Source: Theobroma cacao (lineage: Eukaryota; Streptophyta; Magnoliopsida; Malvales; Malvaceae). From it: 64,000 nt of DNA. The notes under the pieces are model-generated. The model was not told where the DNA came from. It ran no database searches and saw only the letters and a list, made by a program, of their open reading frames with translations. The stretch covers positions 3,404,848 to 3,468,847 of the forward strand of contig NC_030859.1 of the NCBI RefSeq assembly GCF_000208745.1, in the 5' to 3' direction. This document shows positions 49,201 through 60,847 of this stretch, piece by piece (the stretch's first letter is position 1; each line of letters starts with the position of its first letter). The position numbers and the translations under genes are program-made.

Positions 49201-52200
49201 TATGATGATATTACCATCTTATCTTATGGGAGTTTATAGACTTTTTGAAGCAAAGAGAAATTAGGAGCAAAAGTCTTATTGCCCTCATGTTCATTAGTCT
49301 TATAACCTGTAAAAGCAAGCATACTTGAAAACATATAGTTTGTTTCAGATGCTTGCTTATTCTATTTTTCTTTTGTACCAGACATGTTTAGATGATTTCA
49401 CTCATCATAACATTGATGTCGCTTGCAATCTTCTTGAGACATGTGGTCGTTTTCTATATCGTTCTCCTGAAACTACCATAAGAATGGCTAACATGTTGGA
49501 GATCTTGATGCGCTTGAAAAATGTAAAAAATTTGGATCCTCGACACAGCACACTTGTAGAAAATGCTTACTACCTGTGCAAGCCACCTGAAAGATCTGCA
49601 CGAGTCTCTAAAGTCCGTCCACCATTGCACCAGGTATGATTTACTTTTCACGTCTTAATTTTCCACGTGTTTTGATGTTAAACCTCCTACTGAGTTCTGT
49701 CTGATTCTTTTGCAGTATATTAGAAAATTGCTATTTACAGATCTTGATAAGTCTTCCATTGAGCATGTGCTGAGGCAACTTCGTAAATTACCATGGAGTG
49801 AATGTGAATCATACCTCTTAAAGTGCTTCATGAAGGTTCACAAAGGGAAATATGGTCAGATTCACTTGATTGCTTCTCTCACTGCTGGTTTGAGTCGCTA
49901 CCATGATGAATTTGCTGTTGCTGTTGTTGATGAGGTTTGCCTTCTGAATTTAAAACTTAATCCTGTTGAGTTGATATTTCATTTTCCTGTATCCCACGCT
50001 ATCTTGATTTTTGAAGGACCTACTACTGTATATCATTTGTTTTTATTTGTCTGTGTATATCCTTAGGATTCACAATTTACACTTATTCAGTGTTCAAATG
50101 GTGAGAAATTCTAGTCTGGAACATATGGTTCTCTGACATAGGTTCTCCGTAACATATTAAAATTCCCTTTGACATAGACTTTTTGTGACTACTGAAACAA
50201 TATGGGGGTGATTTGAAAAAACAGAAAATTTACCAATTAGGTTCTTTGTTTTGAGCTCAATGTATCATTTTACTTTTAGAGTTTTGTTTCATAATCGATC
50301 TGCCTTGGTTTTGAGGTGAATCTAGGGAGAAGTTAAGGTCAACACGATGTGATGGTCTTAGGGAGGTTTCCTTGGATTATGCTTAAGAGTGTCTATTATT
50401 TTGCTTTGTTGGGATGGCAGCCTTCAAGAAAACAGTTTGCTCATGACCTGGACTGTTATGATTGTTTTCCTTCCAATAATTGTAGGTAGGTAGGAAAAAC
50501 ATGCTTGGAGAATGCTACCTTTGAGAAGGTTTTCTATTCTAGGGTTCCACAAGGCCTTCTCAAAATTATTTTTTTTTACCAGACTTGCTGTTGATGACTC
50601 AAATGTGTTCGTATAACTATGTTGGAAATATGAGGATATTCTAAAAATACATAGCTTGTAACATCTGAACCTGCTACTTCCATTAAGTTTACTTTCTTAG
50701 TTTCTGAGATGTTCGTGCTCGTTTTGTTCTGATATCATCTTTCCCATGGATAATTATGGCAATTTTTTTCCAAGCATAATCTTCTTAGGGATAAGAGTGG
50801 AAGAAATCATACCTATATTTTTTTTAATTTCTGGTTTCAGTTTCGGTAATTATATTCTCTACTTTCAGGTTTTGGAGGAGATTAGGCTTGGTCTGGAATT
50901 GAATGATTATGGGATGCAGCAGAGACGCATTGCTCATATGCGTTTTCTAGGGGAGCTATACAACTATGAGCATGTTGATTCTTCTGTCATCTTTGAGACA
51001 CTCTATTTGATTCTTGTTTCTGGCCATGATACAGCAGAGGTATTGAGTTATCCTGTTTATTGTTATAAGTTTCAATTATTATATGGCAGGCTTGCAAGGG
51101 TCAGCATTGGTGCTTTTAGGCACTCAGGCTCTCTCTCTCTCTCTCTCTACTGTAATTTCTCAAAATTTACCAGTTTTGCTCCTTGAACTTCTTTATAAAT
51201 GCATTCAAAGAGTGGAGTTTATGTTGTAGAATAGATCTGCCGATGCTGCCCTCATGAGGGCTTTTAGTGGGCTAGGATTAAGGATTTTAGGTCAAAGGCT
51301 GTTGTGTGGAAGGTTAGGTTTTTGGAATTAGTCAGGTTTGATTCAAATCTCAAAAGAGGGCTGGAATTGAAGAAAAACTTTATTGGGATTTCTGGTTAGA
51401 AGAAAAACTAGGTTAAATCAAAGCTTAAATGCTGTGTCACGGGCCTGGGCCCAAACCCAAAAGGCTAGTGTATTAAGTGAGATGACCATCCCCTCTATTT
51501 AAGCCCAAGATCACTCTAGAACACAGCCGACCTGGGACTTAGCACACTCCCTTGCCACGTGACACTGCATATGCTGTGAAAAATGACTTCAAGAATATTG
51601 TAACAAGAGAGAGAGAGAGGAGGAGAAAGAGAATAGTGCAAAATATCTTCTAAACACCCAAATCACAATCTAGTAAGAAGTAAATAACCAACTTGATGTC
51701 CAAAAAAATAAGCTTAACTCTTGGCGACTACTAGAATAATTTAAACTTCACGAGTAACATACACTTAATTTTATGATACAGAAGTTGCAGATATTATGAT
51801 TTTACCTTTGAAGAGATACAGAATATTCTTAGAAAATTCGAAATTCCTAGTATTGAAGTTTCTAGTAATAATTAAGGTCTTTTCAATGGATGCATTGATT
51901 AATGGCGAGGACATAAGACTGTCTATAAGATTTTAAATGATTCTATTGTTATTATGTGTGAGATTTAGCAATGAATGTAGTTCAATTCATTTTTAAACAG
52001 TAATAAGATTTGATTTTCTGTGTTGTTAGCAAGATGTCCTCGATCCACCTGAGGATTGTTTTCGAATCAGGATGGTTATTACTCTTCTTCAGACATGTGG
52101 GCACTACTTTGACCGAGGTTCTTCCAAGAGAAAACTTGATAGATTCTTGATACACTTCCAGAGATATATTCTTAGCAAAGGTGCCTTACCACTGGATATT

Positions 52201-53866
52201 GAATTTGACTTGCAGGTAACGGAAAATGCACTAGTGATTATACATTTTGAATTTGTGATTTGGAGCTAATAGTGGAAAGGAAAATGCTCACTCTTTTTAT
52301 GTTGTGGTCCATGCCTGAAGAAATCATTTGGGATAGTATAGCATAGATACCATGTTTTATGGGGCTTTATATAAGTGATAATTTAGCATTTCTTATCAGT
52401 CCTTTGATCTTGCAAGCTTGATGATGTTTCATGGTTGACTGTTATCTATGGAATGTTTTAGCAACATGCCAAGCTATATTTAGCGTTAGTGCAGAATAAT
52501 CAAAAGTCTGTATGATCTTCACTTGATTGGTTGTAATGAAACATAACTTATGCTAGCAAAGATAACAAAGGCTTCATTTATAAATTAGTTCTGAGTTTAT
52601 GTCATTTTGCATATGCTGTTCTAAGAATGTCTGTGTAAATGTGATAAGCTGACAAGTTGAAGAATATGCAGGACTTATTTGCAGAATTACGTCCCAATAT
52701 GACCCGGTATTCATCCATGGAAGAAGTTAATGCTGCTTTAGTAGAACTTGAGGAACACGAACGCACTGCTTCAACTGACAAAACAAGTAGTGAGAAGCAC
52801 TCTGATACTGAAAAGCCTTCTAGCAGGACAACTGCCCATTCCATCTCAGGTGATCGACCAAGCATTTTTAATGGTTCTGAGGAAAATGGTGGAGTGCATG
52901 AGGAAACCGGTGACAGTGATAGTGAATCAGGGAGTGGCACCATTGAGCCAGAGGGTCATGATGAAGATTATTTAGATGAAGAGAATCCTGATGATGGATG
53001 TGATACTGATGAGGAGGATGAGGATGATGGTGGGCCTGCTTCTGACGAGGATGATGAAGTTCATGTCAGGCAGAAGGTAGCAGAGTTGGATCCTCAAGAA
53101 GTAGCCAATTTTGACCAGGAACTCAGGGCTGTAGTGCAGGCAAGCTTTTGTTTGTTTTTAATTATTGCTGTTGCATCCCATTGTATCTTAGTTGTCTTTT
53201 CTATTTTAATATTATTTTACTTGAGAATATACATGTCAAAGTATCTGCTATGCTAAGTTCTGGTTAATTGTTTTCAATTTTCTTTCCCTAATGTGGTTTG
53301 GCGGCTTCAAAATGAATTAGGAAGAAAGTAGTTGGCCATCCATGTTAATTCGATTTTAAATGCAGGAGAGTATGGAGCAGCGCAAGCTGGAGCTTCGTGG
53401 CCGACCTACACTAAATATGATGATACCAATGAATGTGTTCGAGGGTTCTACCAAAGATCATCATGGAAGGGTAGTTGGAGGGGAAAGTGGTGATGAAGCA
53501 TTGGATGAAGAGGCTGGAGGAAGCAGAGAGGTTCAGGTGAAAGTTCTTGTGAAGCGAGGGAACAAACAACAGACGAAGCAAATGTATATTCCTCGTGATT
53601 GTACTCTTGTCCAGAGCACAAAACAGAAAGAAGCAGCCGAGTTTGAAGAGAAACAAGATATCAAGAGGCTGGTCTTGGAGTATAATGACAGGGTAGAGGA
53701 GGAGAATAATGGACTCGGAACGCAGACATTGAATTGGCCAAGTGGGAATAGCAGAGTTTACGGCCGTGGAAACTCTTGGGAAGGATCCAGCGGGAGGAGT
53801 GGTGGACCACGTCATCGGCATCATAGCCATTCAGGAAGCGGAGCTTTTTACGGCAGAAAAAAGTGA
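40300..53866 (+). CDS. UPF2: UPF2, nonsense-mediated mRNA decay factor
   Basis: UPF2 bridges UPF3 (at exon junction complexes) to the helicase UPF1 during nonsense-mediated decay. Exons 40300-40362, 40512-40599, 42873-43075, 44166-44510, 45604-45708, 45903-46030, 47425-47601, 47734-47815, 48348-48641, 48741-48938, 49044-49145, 49382-49633, 49716-49934, 50869-51039, 52030-52215, 52672-53139, 53366-53866; 3582 nt, 1193 aa (about 1180 recalled for Arabidopsis). Start MDHHEDECRAGGEHHGKQDD. Three MIF4G domains lie roughly at residues 55-300, 480-670 and 680-880; the third is expected to bind UPF3. A Lys/Glu/Asp-rich linker lies near 420-480 and a long acidic tract near 930-1010. The C-terminal UPF1-binding part begins ESMEQRKLELRGRP at 1028; the protein ends in a Gly/Ser/His-rich tail (FYGRKK). 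Intron 16 has a GC donor (CAG/GCAAGC). Introns 2, 3 and 14 carry repeats. Confidence 0.97.
40624..41430. mobile_element. MITE-like element in UPF2 intron 2
   Basis: Left end GGTCCGTTTG (40624-40633) and right end CAAACGGACCC (41420-41430) are inverted repeats, with further matches inside (short GGAAAA/TTTTCC stretches). TTAA flanks both ends (40620-40623 and 41431-41434), a possible target duplication. About 800 bp, AT-rich, with no transposase frame. The termini resemble non-autonomous DNA elements of the PIF/Harbinger or hAT type; the superfamily is not settled because the duplication is short. Confidence 0.72.
43684..44040. repeat. Degenerate ~180-bp tandem repeat in UPF2 intron 3
   Basis: Two consecutive copies start with GTAAT(G/T)GTCCAAAT at 43684 and 43863. 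Each then has a shared run through TCTTCATA, AAGTT(T/C), ATGTGTTAAT or ATGTTGATG, TTACATTC or TCACATCT, AAGGATA and TGTCTGTATC. A partial third start follows near 44045 (TTTTGCTGGCTAGC). No coding frame is conserved. Confidence 0.65.
51127..51149. repeat. (CT)n microsatellite in UPF2 intron 14
   Basis: About eleven CT units in a row, downstream of exon 14 in the intron. Confidence 0.9.
51230..51770. repeat. Probable interspersed repeat in UPF2 intron 14
   Basis: A stretch of distinctly higher GC than the intron around it. It contains GGGCCTGGGCCCAAACCC at 51440-51457 and CCTCTATTTAAGCCCAAG, a TATA-like element followed by text resembling the ends of plant LTR or TRIM elements (ACTCCCTTGCCACGTG). 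A GA repeat and A-rich runs follow. Termini were not resolved, so the class is open. Confidence 0.4.
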
Positions 53867-56800
53867 GTTCTGCAATAGGAAATTGAAAATTTTGATGCGT
53901 GGCCTTGATCATATTCAAGCACATGTTGCCTACAACAGAGAAAAGATTGAGAGCAACATTGGCATGAGCTCTCGTTGAACAGCCAGATGGGTGAATGATC
54001 TTTTCCAGGTCCAATATGAAATGGAATTGTGGTTGTACTTTCGCCATGAGACACCAATCAATCGTGCCGTTCAGCAAGACGACTACTGTTTTATCAATTT
54101 CGTCATACAGGCAAGGAACATATATATATATCTGACCTGATTTGCTAGTAGAAGGGTATAGAAGTATTAATTAGGAGTGTTCAAGGGATTGCTATGCGTG
54201 TGATTTTGGGACGATGAACTGCTCTGATGGAGTCCTGTGATTATAGTGATTCCCTGTATTTAGTGTTGTATAACTGTTAAAAAAAGGAAGAAATGGTGTG
54301 ATTCGACATCGTTTTATACCCCCAAAGCTAACGTTCAAAAAGACTTTTTTGTTGAATATAGAAAATATCAGTGGCACTTTTATGGTCGGTCGGATAGTTC
54401 CTGAGTTTGTACTTTCACTTCTTAACACTTCTTTTCTATATACCTTGACAGTGAAGGATATGATTTGTGACAGAAGAGCAGAAGATTGACCAAATTTCTG
54501 TTTACAAGCCCTCTGCTTAATTATAATTGTGCCCTAATTTATAATCTTATATAAGAAAGGGAAAAAACACAGAGTTGGGGGTATATAATTATTTATAGCC
54601 AATTTAAATTACACGACTATATATGTAATAATTCAATAAAATATATTTATATATATTTGATTTGTCATTAAAAATAATGTAAGAAATTGGGCCATTAAAA
54701 CCCAGCAAAGGTAAAAGGACTATCCTGCAAAACTCAAAAATTCATTCTTTTGGGTTTTAGTTTGGTTGCAATTTCAATTGCATATTCCAGTTTGTGTGTT
54801 CAAAACCTAACCAGTCTCATGGGTGTACGATGATGAGTTCAAATGGGAATTTGATATGTGAGTACTTTAACAAAGACAGCACAATAAATAAAAAAAAATG
54901 TAAAAATGATATTTCAATTTCATACCGAGTAAGTAAAGAGTTTTTAAAAAGTTTTAAAATGTAAATACTGCACACCTTGTTAGGTTAATTTTTTAAAGAG
55001 AGAATAATGATTCTGTAACAGGATCATTATTCTCGTCTTGTCATTCGTTATTATAAAAGGTACCCACGTTGATGGCGAAAAAAACTAAGAATGATGCCAA
55101 ATCGATGTTTAAATCAATAATAATTTGAAATTATTAAAATATTTTAGTAACTTTAAAAAGAAGACAAGTCCCTTCTTGCAATACTTTTTCAAATTAAAAA
55201 TACCCACATTAAGCTAACATTGAAAATCCTTGCAAATTGGAGGCTTCATTTCCTCCACATAGGGAATAAAGAAAAATAAAAAATAAAAAAAATAATTTCT
55301 TGAAAAGAAAAGGCAAGAAACAAACTATGGTGTATGGGAATTTGGTTCTCCATTTTCCCCTTATGAGCATAAACATTTCTAAATAATATGCCTGACATCG
55401 CCTATTGGATGCACAAAACCTAAAAAAAAATTAAAACATTATTCCGAGTATAGTTTTTTACAGCTAAGACATGTGTGCCAGAAATCCAACATGTAGGGCC
55501 CTATCTACTTTCCATTTTTGGCTTATGGGAAACACCCGCTTCACCCTTTTATATATTAAATTTCACATGTTCTTCCTTAAAGAAGAAATAAAAAATTTTA
55601 AATCTATTTTTTCTAAAATATTTCACATCTACTCAGGAGGTCACATCGGTGAAAATATACTACGAAAACGCTGACATCATCTTATTTAACGACTAGATTG
55701 AAGAAAAATTAAATTAGAATAATTTTTAAAATCAAAAAATTAAATTACTTCAAATTAAAATATATAGATTAAATTTTAAAAAATACATTAATAATACAAG
55801 GACGTCTTAAATATTTTGATAAAAATTATTAAAATATTTGCACACAATTGGAGGAAAAAAATAAAAATTCAAAAATAACCCAAAGAAGCAAAGTACTAGC
55901 TTGACGTGTTGCTTTGTTCCTAGATTGTGAAGGATTCCTCCTTTTCTCTCTTGGTAAAAGCTTCCAAAAGAAAATTCTATTTCCACGACCTTCTAACAAT
56001 TATTTTTAATGGGATTACTTTATTTACTTAGTCAAAAGATTTTATTTGACTTTTATATATATAAATGTTTATATAGTTATAACTTATATATCTACTCTTT
56101 CTCTAATCTATATAAGTTTTGGAACATTAGAGAAAAACTTGCAAAGTGGGGAAAAAAATTATTGTTGGGCGAAAATTTTAGGTTTGTTTGTTGAGTGAAG
56201 ATTCAAGACTTGAACGATAATTTATCCAAACGTGACATTGATTTGACACATATTTTTTAAATTTTAGAATTATAATTTTTTACAATGTATGAAATTTGTG
56301 AATGTTGATTCGTGTTTTCGTTTAGCATATATAAAAAATAGTTATATGTACATTGAATTAAGATAACTACCCAATGATAATTTAATCTCTTTCTATAAAA
56401 AAATACAATTTTAATTTATCTATTAAAAAAATATTCTTTTCTTTTTTTACGTCTCAAAAACTATATTTAATTTTGTTTTTAAACCCCTAATACCAGTACT
56501 CTTACTTTTCTTATATTCTAAATTTATTTTTTATTTTTAAAATATTTTAAAATTTTAATATAAAATGTATTAAAATAGCAAAAAATCTACTATATTTCGT
56601 AAAAATTAAAATAGAGCCAAATAATACATGACCAAGCAAGTAGCAGAAATTAAAACACAATAACTTACCCATAAAAAGGGGCAAAAAATTAAACACATGG
56701 ATGCTAGGGTTAGATACTTATCATCGATGAAATGCGGCTAAGTATATAATTAATGTATTAAAATCAACCAAAGCATTTAATTTTGGCTGCATTAATAAAT

Positions 56801-57814
56801 ATCTTTGCAAAAGGCCAAAATTTGTGCATTTGTTAATAGAAATTAATACCCTGGAAATATTACCTAATTAATTAATTAATTATTAATTGATGATGTTTTG
56901 GATTATAAATTAGGTTGAAATTAGGACAATGACGTATGGGTGGGGACCCAATATGATTTAGTAAATTTATGAGATTTATATGAATTTTTCTTCTAGAATT
57001 TGATATGGTTATGTGGTTTTTTTTTTTTTTGTAAGTTCTTAACCTAATAATATCCATTGATGTGAAGATTCATTAGGTTTATATGAATATTTGGTTTTGG
57101 ATCTTCTCTTCGCTCTTAGTGAAACACGATTTTTACCCGTTGAGAAATTGGGTGTTAGCCGAAAAGAGAAGTGAGATAAACTTAATTTTGATTAAATTCA
57201 ATTAGAATTGAGTATTAATCGAGAAAAGAACAGTTAAGAATTGCTATTAATTGATGAGATAACAATTGAAAATTACGTATTAATCGACAAATGAAGTGAG
57301 GGAAACCTAACTTTAATTAAACCCCAATGAGAATTATATCCGTCGATTTAATTATTCAAATCAAAGTGATCACATGACTTGTGTTTGTGGGTTCAATTTT
57401 TATATCATGAATTTCAATTTATTTATAATTTTTTAAAGTGATATCAATCAAAGTTGGATTTTCAACTTGAGAGCAATTTGTTTGGTGGTCCAACTATTTG
57501 CAAGTCTATCTTTCAATGATTCCATTACTATATAATGAATTCTTTTCTTTCTATTAGTGTTTGGCAAACTTGCTAAGAAAATTATGGACTAAAATACTAT
57601 ATGATCATGACTTGTAAATAATCAAGTGAAACTAATTTAGATTTATAAGAAAGCAATTTTCGTATAGCAAAAATTATATAAAAAAATTAATATTTGTAAA
57701 AAAACACATATATTAACTTTTATATATAATTTAATCAAACATGTGGCAACCCTCTCATTTCATTCCCAAAGTTTAAAAACTTTACTTATAATATATAAGA
57801 TAACTTATTTTTTT
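53867..57814. other. UPF2 3' region and AT-rich spacer
   Basis: The first 300-450 bases are probably the UPF2 3' untranslated region. The rest has no supported gene and no recognised RNA. The longest frames (for example 55471-55674) are single AT-rich stretches without family resemblance. Confidence 0.5.
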
Positions 57815-58519
57815 GGCATAATACTTAAAAAACTTCTAAACTATTTAGAAAAAAAAAATAAACACGTATTTTTATGACTAACTATTGATAAACTAGTATT
57901 AGTCAAAATGTCAATTGTTATTTTTTTTTATGTCATGTGGTATTGACATGACATGTTAAATGTCATAATGGATGGTAATATAGTATGATAATATGGTCAT
58001 GTGATATTTCATTTAGCAATGCTCAAATAAATCATTAAATTATTCAAAAAAAAATTAAATAAGCTCTTATTATTTTATTGAATTCAATCAAGTTCCTATA
58101 CTTTTATTTTGGATCAAATAAACCCTTATGATTAATGATTGACTAATTATCATTAATTAAAATGGCATATATCATTTTATATCTACATGGCACTGACATT
58201 ATGTTAATGTGGAGGGTGAAAAATACTACATGATCATGTTATCATGCTAAATTAGCATGTTATGTAATCATTAACTATGATATGTTAGCATACCACATTA
58301 TCATCATTTATGATTGTTAGTATATCACGTCAGTGTCATGTGGTATAGAATTATAAAGAACATTTTGACTAAGTCAATCATTTATTTAACTTAAAATAAA
58401 AGTACAAAAGTTTATTTGATTCAAAATAAAAGTATAAGGGTTTAATAAAATACAATAAAAGTCTAAAGACTTATTTAAATTTTTTTAAATAATTTAACAA
58501 CTTTTTTAAATATTAGGCC
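57815..58519. mobile_element. Foldback MITE-like element, about 705 bp
   Basis: The left end GGCATAATACTTAAAAAACT at 57815 and the right end reading AACTTTTTTAAATATTAGGCC to 58519 are imperfect inverted repeats of about 35 bp. Inside, 58045-58150 and 58365-58475 form a second, longer inverted repeat (for example TATACTTTTATTTTGGATCAAATAAA against TTTATTTGATTCAAAATAAAAGTATA), so the RNA or single strand would fold into a long hairpin. No transposase. A partial relative follows at about 58520-58720 and another at 38740-38930. Confidence 0.7.
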
Positions 58520-60344
58520 TTTTCATTTTTTTTCATGTAGCACTCATGAGTATAAAAATGACAAATAACCTTTTTACTAATGACGGTTTGTCAACTGTTA
58601 ATCATAAAGACCTATTTAATTTCAAATAAAAATATATGAAGTTAATTAAATTCAATAAAAAATAAAACTTTATTTAATTTTTTTTAAATATTTTAAAATT
58701 TTTATAAAACAGTACGTCGTATATTTTTAACTGTCTCATTATACAGATACATATTTATTGTTAAATATAAAACACAAAAAATTTCAAGAAAATCGAAATC
58801 ATTTAATACATTTAATTCCTAAGCCATTAACCAAAAATCTATTTTTGCAAACACCAAAAGAGCAGAAAAAAAAAAAAACAAAAGGAATTGCCTTTTCTTG
58901 GAATAGAATCTCCATTTCCACATGTTGTTTGTCTTTCTAATTAACAAAAGCCACCAAACAAACAGTGTGTCTGACGTGGACGAAGTTTCCCAATTTTAAC
59001 AACACGTGCGGTAAAAAAAAGGACCAATGGCAATTTAGGTAAAAAAAGGAAATGCGTGACCCAAATCATAAGAGTTGGAGAGAAGACTTTGGTACGAAAG
59101 GAGGACAGGCGACCACGTCACCTAATACCCTTTTAAACCTCGTACCCTTGCCGACAAGTACACAATATCCACTTATTTGTTACCATCTCCAATAAAATAA
59201 AATATATTTTATTTGCTTCTTAACATCTTTTTAGGGCTCGGTTATATTTTATTAATTAAAATTAAATTTTATTTATTTAAATAATATTTTTTAGATATGT
59301 TAAATTATTCCATAATATGATTGCGTTAACATTTCTAAAATTAATTTACTTATTATTTTTATATTATTTGTGAGTAATAAATACTAAATATTAAATAAAA
59401 TAACATTATTCGTTTTATTTTTTTTTTGTATTTAGGATAAGCTTAATCATTCAACGTGGACCAGATATTTAAAAATAATAAATTTAACATTTGAAATTTA
59501 TTTTCTTAAAAAAGTCAATAACAAATTATATAAACTTTAATGATGTCGTTAATGACCTAAACAAAATCTCATAAAGCAAAATGATTTCGACAAATTCGCT
59601 TTTCTCTAATAATGGAGTTAGCATCCTTTAAAAGGGAAGATAATCACAAATCATAAGAGGTAAACCAATAATAATTGATAAAAAAAATGTGTTGATTAAG
59701 ACTCCCAAAGGGGTTTTATGATCACTTGGGGACCCTTTAGCAATGGATTTTGTCCCCAAGTTGTAAAATTATTCCTTTCTTTTCTTTTTCCTTCTTATTC
59801 CTCTTTTTACACTTTAAATTTTATAATAACCCAATGTTAAATAATTATAATTATATTTATTATAAGGTTAGATGTTTGTGTGAGTTGATAGACATGCTTT
59901 TTTGGGCAGGCATGATCCATGATGTATCTCTTAAGGTACACTTGATGGAAAAAAAATTAAATTAAATTAAAAACTATAGGCAATCATCATCTCTTTATAG
60001 ACAATCATATTGTTTCTTTAGTTTATAATTAAATTTATTCCTTTTTAAAGTCTTCACCTTCTTACCAAGTGATCCTTTATTAAGTCTAATGTAGCTTCAC
60101 CCTAATTAACATTCCTAACCCTAATTAACCTTAAGACTTATTTGTATTAATTAATTAATTTATTAATTAGGGGGGTTAAGAAAATTTTATTTTCAATGAT
60201 GGGTTTAAACAAATGAATATAGTTTGGTTGGAGATTTTCCCTTGTTAACAAAGCTTCTATCATCTTTCCTAAAGAGGAAAAATAGGTGGCCAAAGAATCC
60301 ACCGGACAAAGAAGCATTATTTATGTTTAGATTAAAATAATAAT
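58520..60344. other. Spacer with a promoter-like island
   Basis: No supported gene. It contains a less AT-rich island at about 58965-59165 with ACGT-core motifs (listed separately) and otherwise AT-rich sequence. Confidence 0.45.
58965..59165. promoter_or_regulatory. Island of ACGT-core motifs without a gene
   Basis: Within 200 bp: ACGTGG at 58974-58979, CACGTG (G-box) at 59003-59008, CCAAT near 59023, and CCACGTCA at 59113-59120, with TTTTAAAC near 59142. G-box and ABRE-type cores of this density are typical of bZIP or bHLH-regulated plant promoters, but no open frame follows on either strand within the window. Confidence 0.35.
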
Positions 60345-60345
60345 A

Positions 60346-60847
60346 ATATGCATTTTGCAATTTAATTTTTATATTTTTATGGTATCCGGTTAAGTTCTTT
60401 TTTATTTGTAATCAATTGAGCTCTTATTTTTTAATTTAATTTAATTGAGTCATTATCTCGTTACAAAAATGTAAAAAATATTTTCAATAACGATAGTTGT
60501 ATATGTGAAACTTTATATAGCGTGTTGATTACATACAACAAAAACTAATGACATGAAATTGTAACATGACAAGTTTTGTTAACGGTGACAATATTCGATG
60601 ACGATATGATATGCTATATCAACAACTCTCGTTTATGTTTAGTTAACATACATTGTCAGATTTTACATAAATAAGAAATGACAATTAAGTAACACTACAA
60701 TGTTATTTGTTATATTTTTATCATCAGGTAAGGGCTCAATTAGATAAAAATAAAAGAACAAAAACTTGATTAAGTACAAATAAAAAAAATACTTAATTGG
60801 GTACAATAAAAAAATATAAAGACTCAATTGCAAAATGTATATAGTTT
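60346..60847. mobile_element. Foldback MITE-like element, about 500 bp
   Basis: Left end TATGCATTTTGCAATTTAAT and right end ATTGCAAAATGTATA are terminal inverted repeats. Extended arms of about 100 bp also pair, for example TATTTGTAATCAATTGAGCTC on the left against GGGCTCAATTAGATAAAAAT on the right. AT-rich, no coding capacity. The TTTTGCAATTTA terminus is common among non-autonomous Mutator-type plant elements, which I cite from general recall. Confidence 0.68.
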
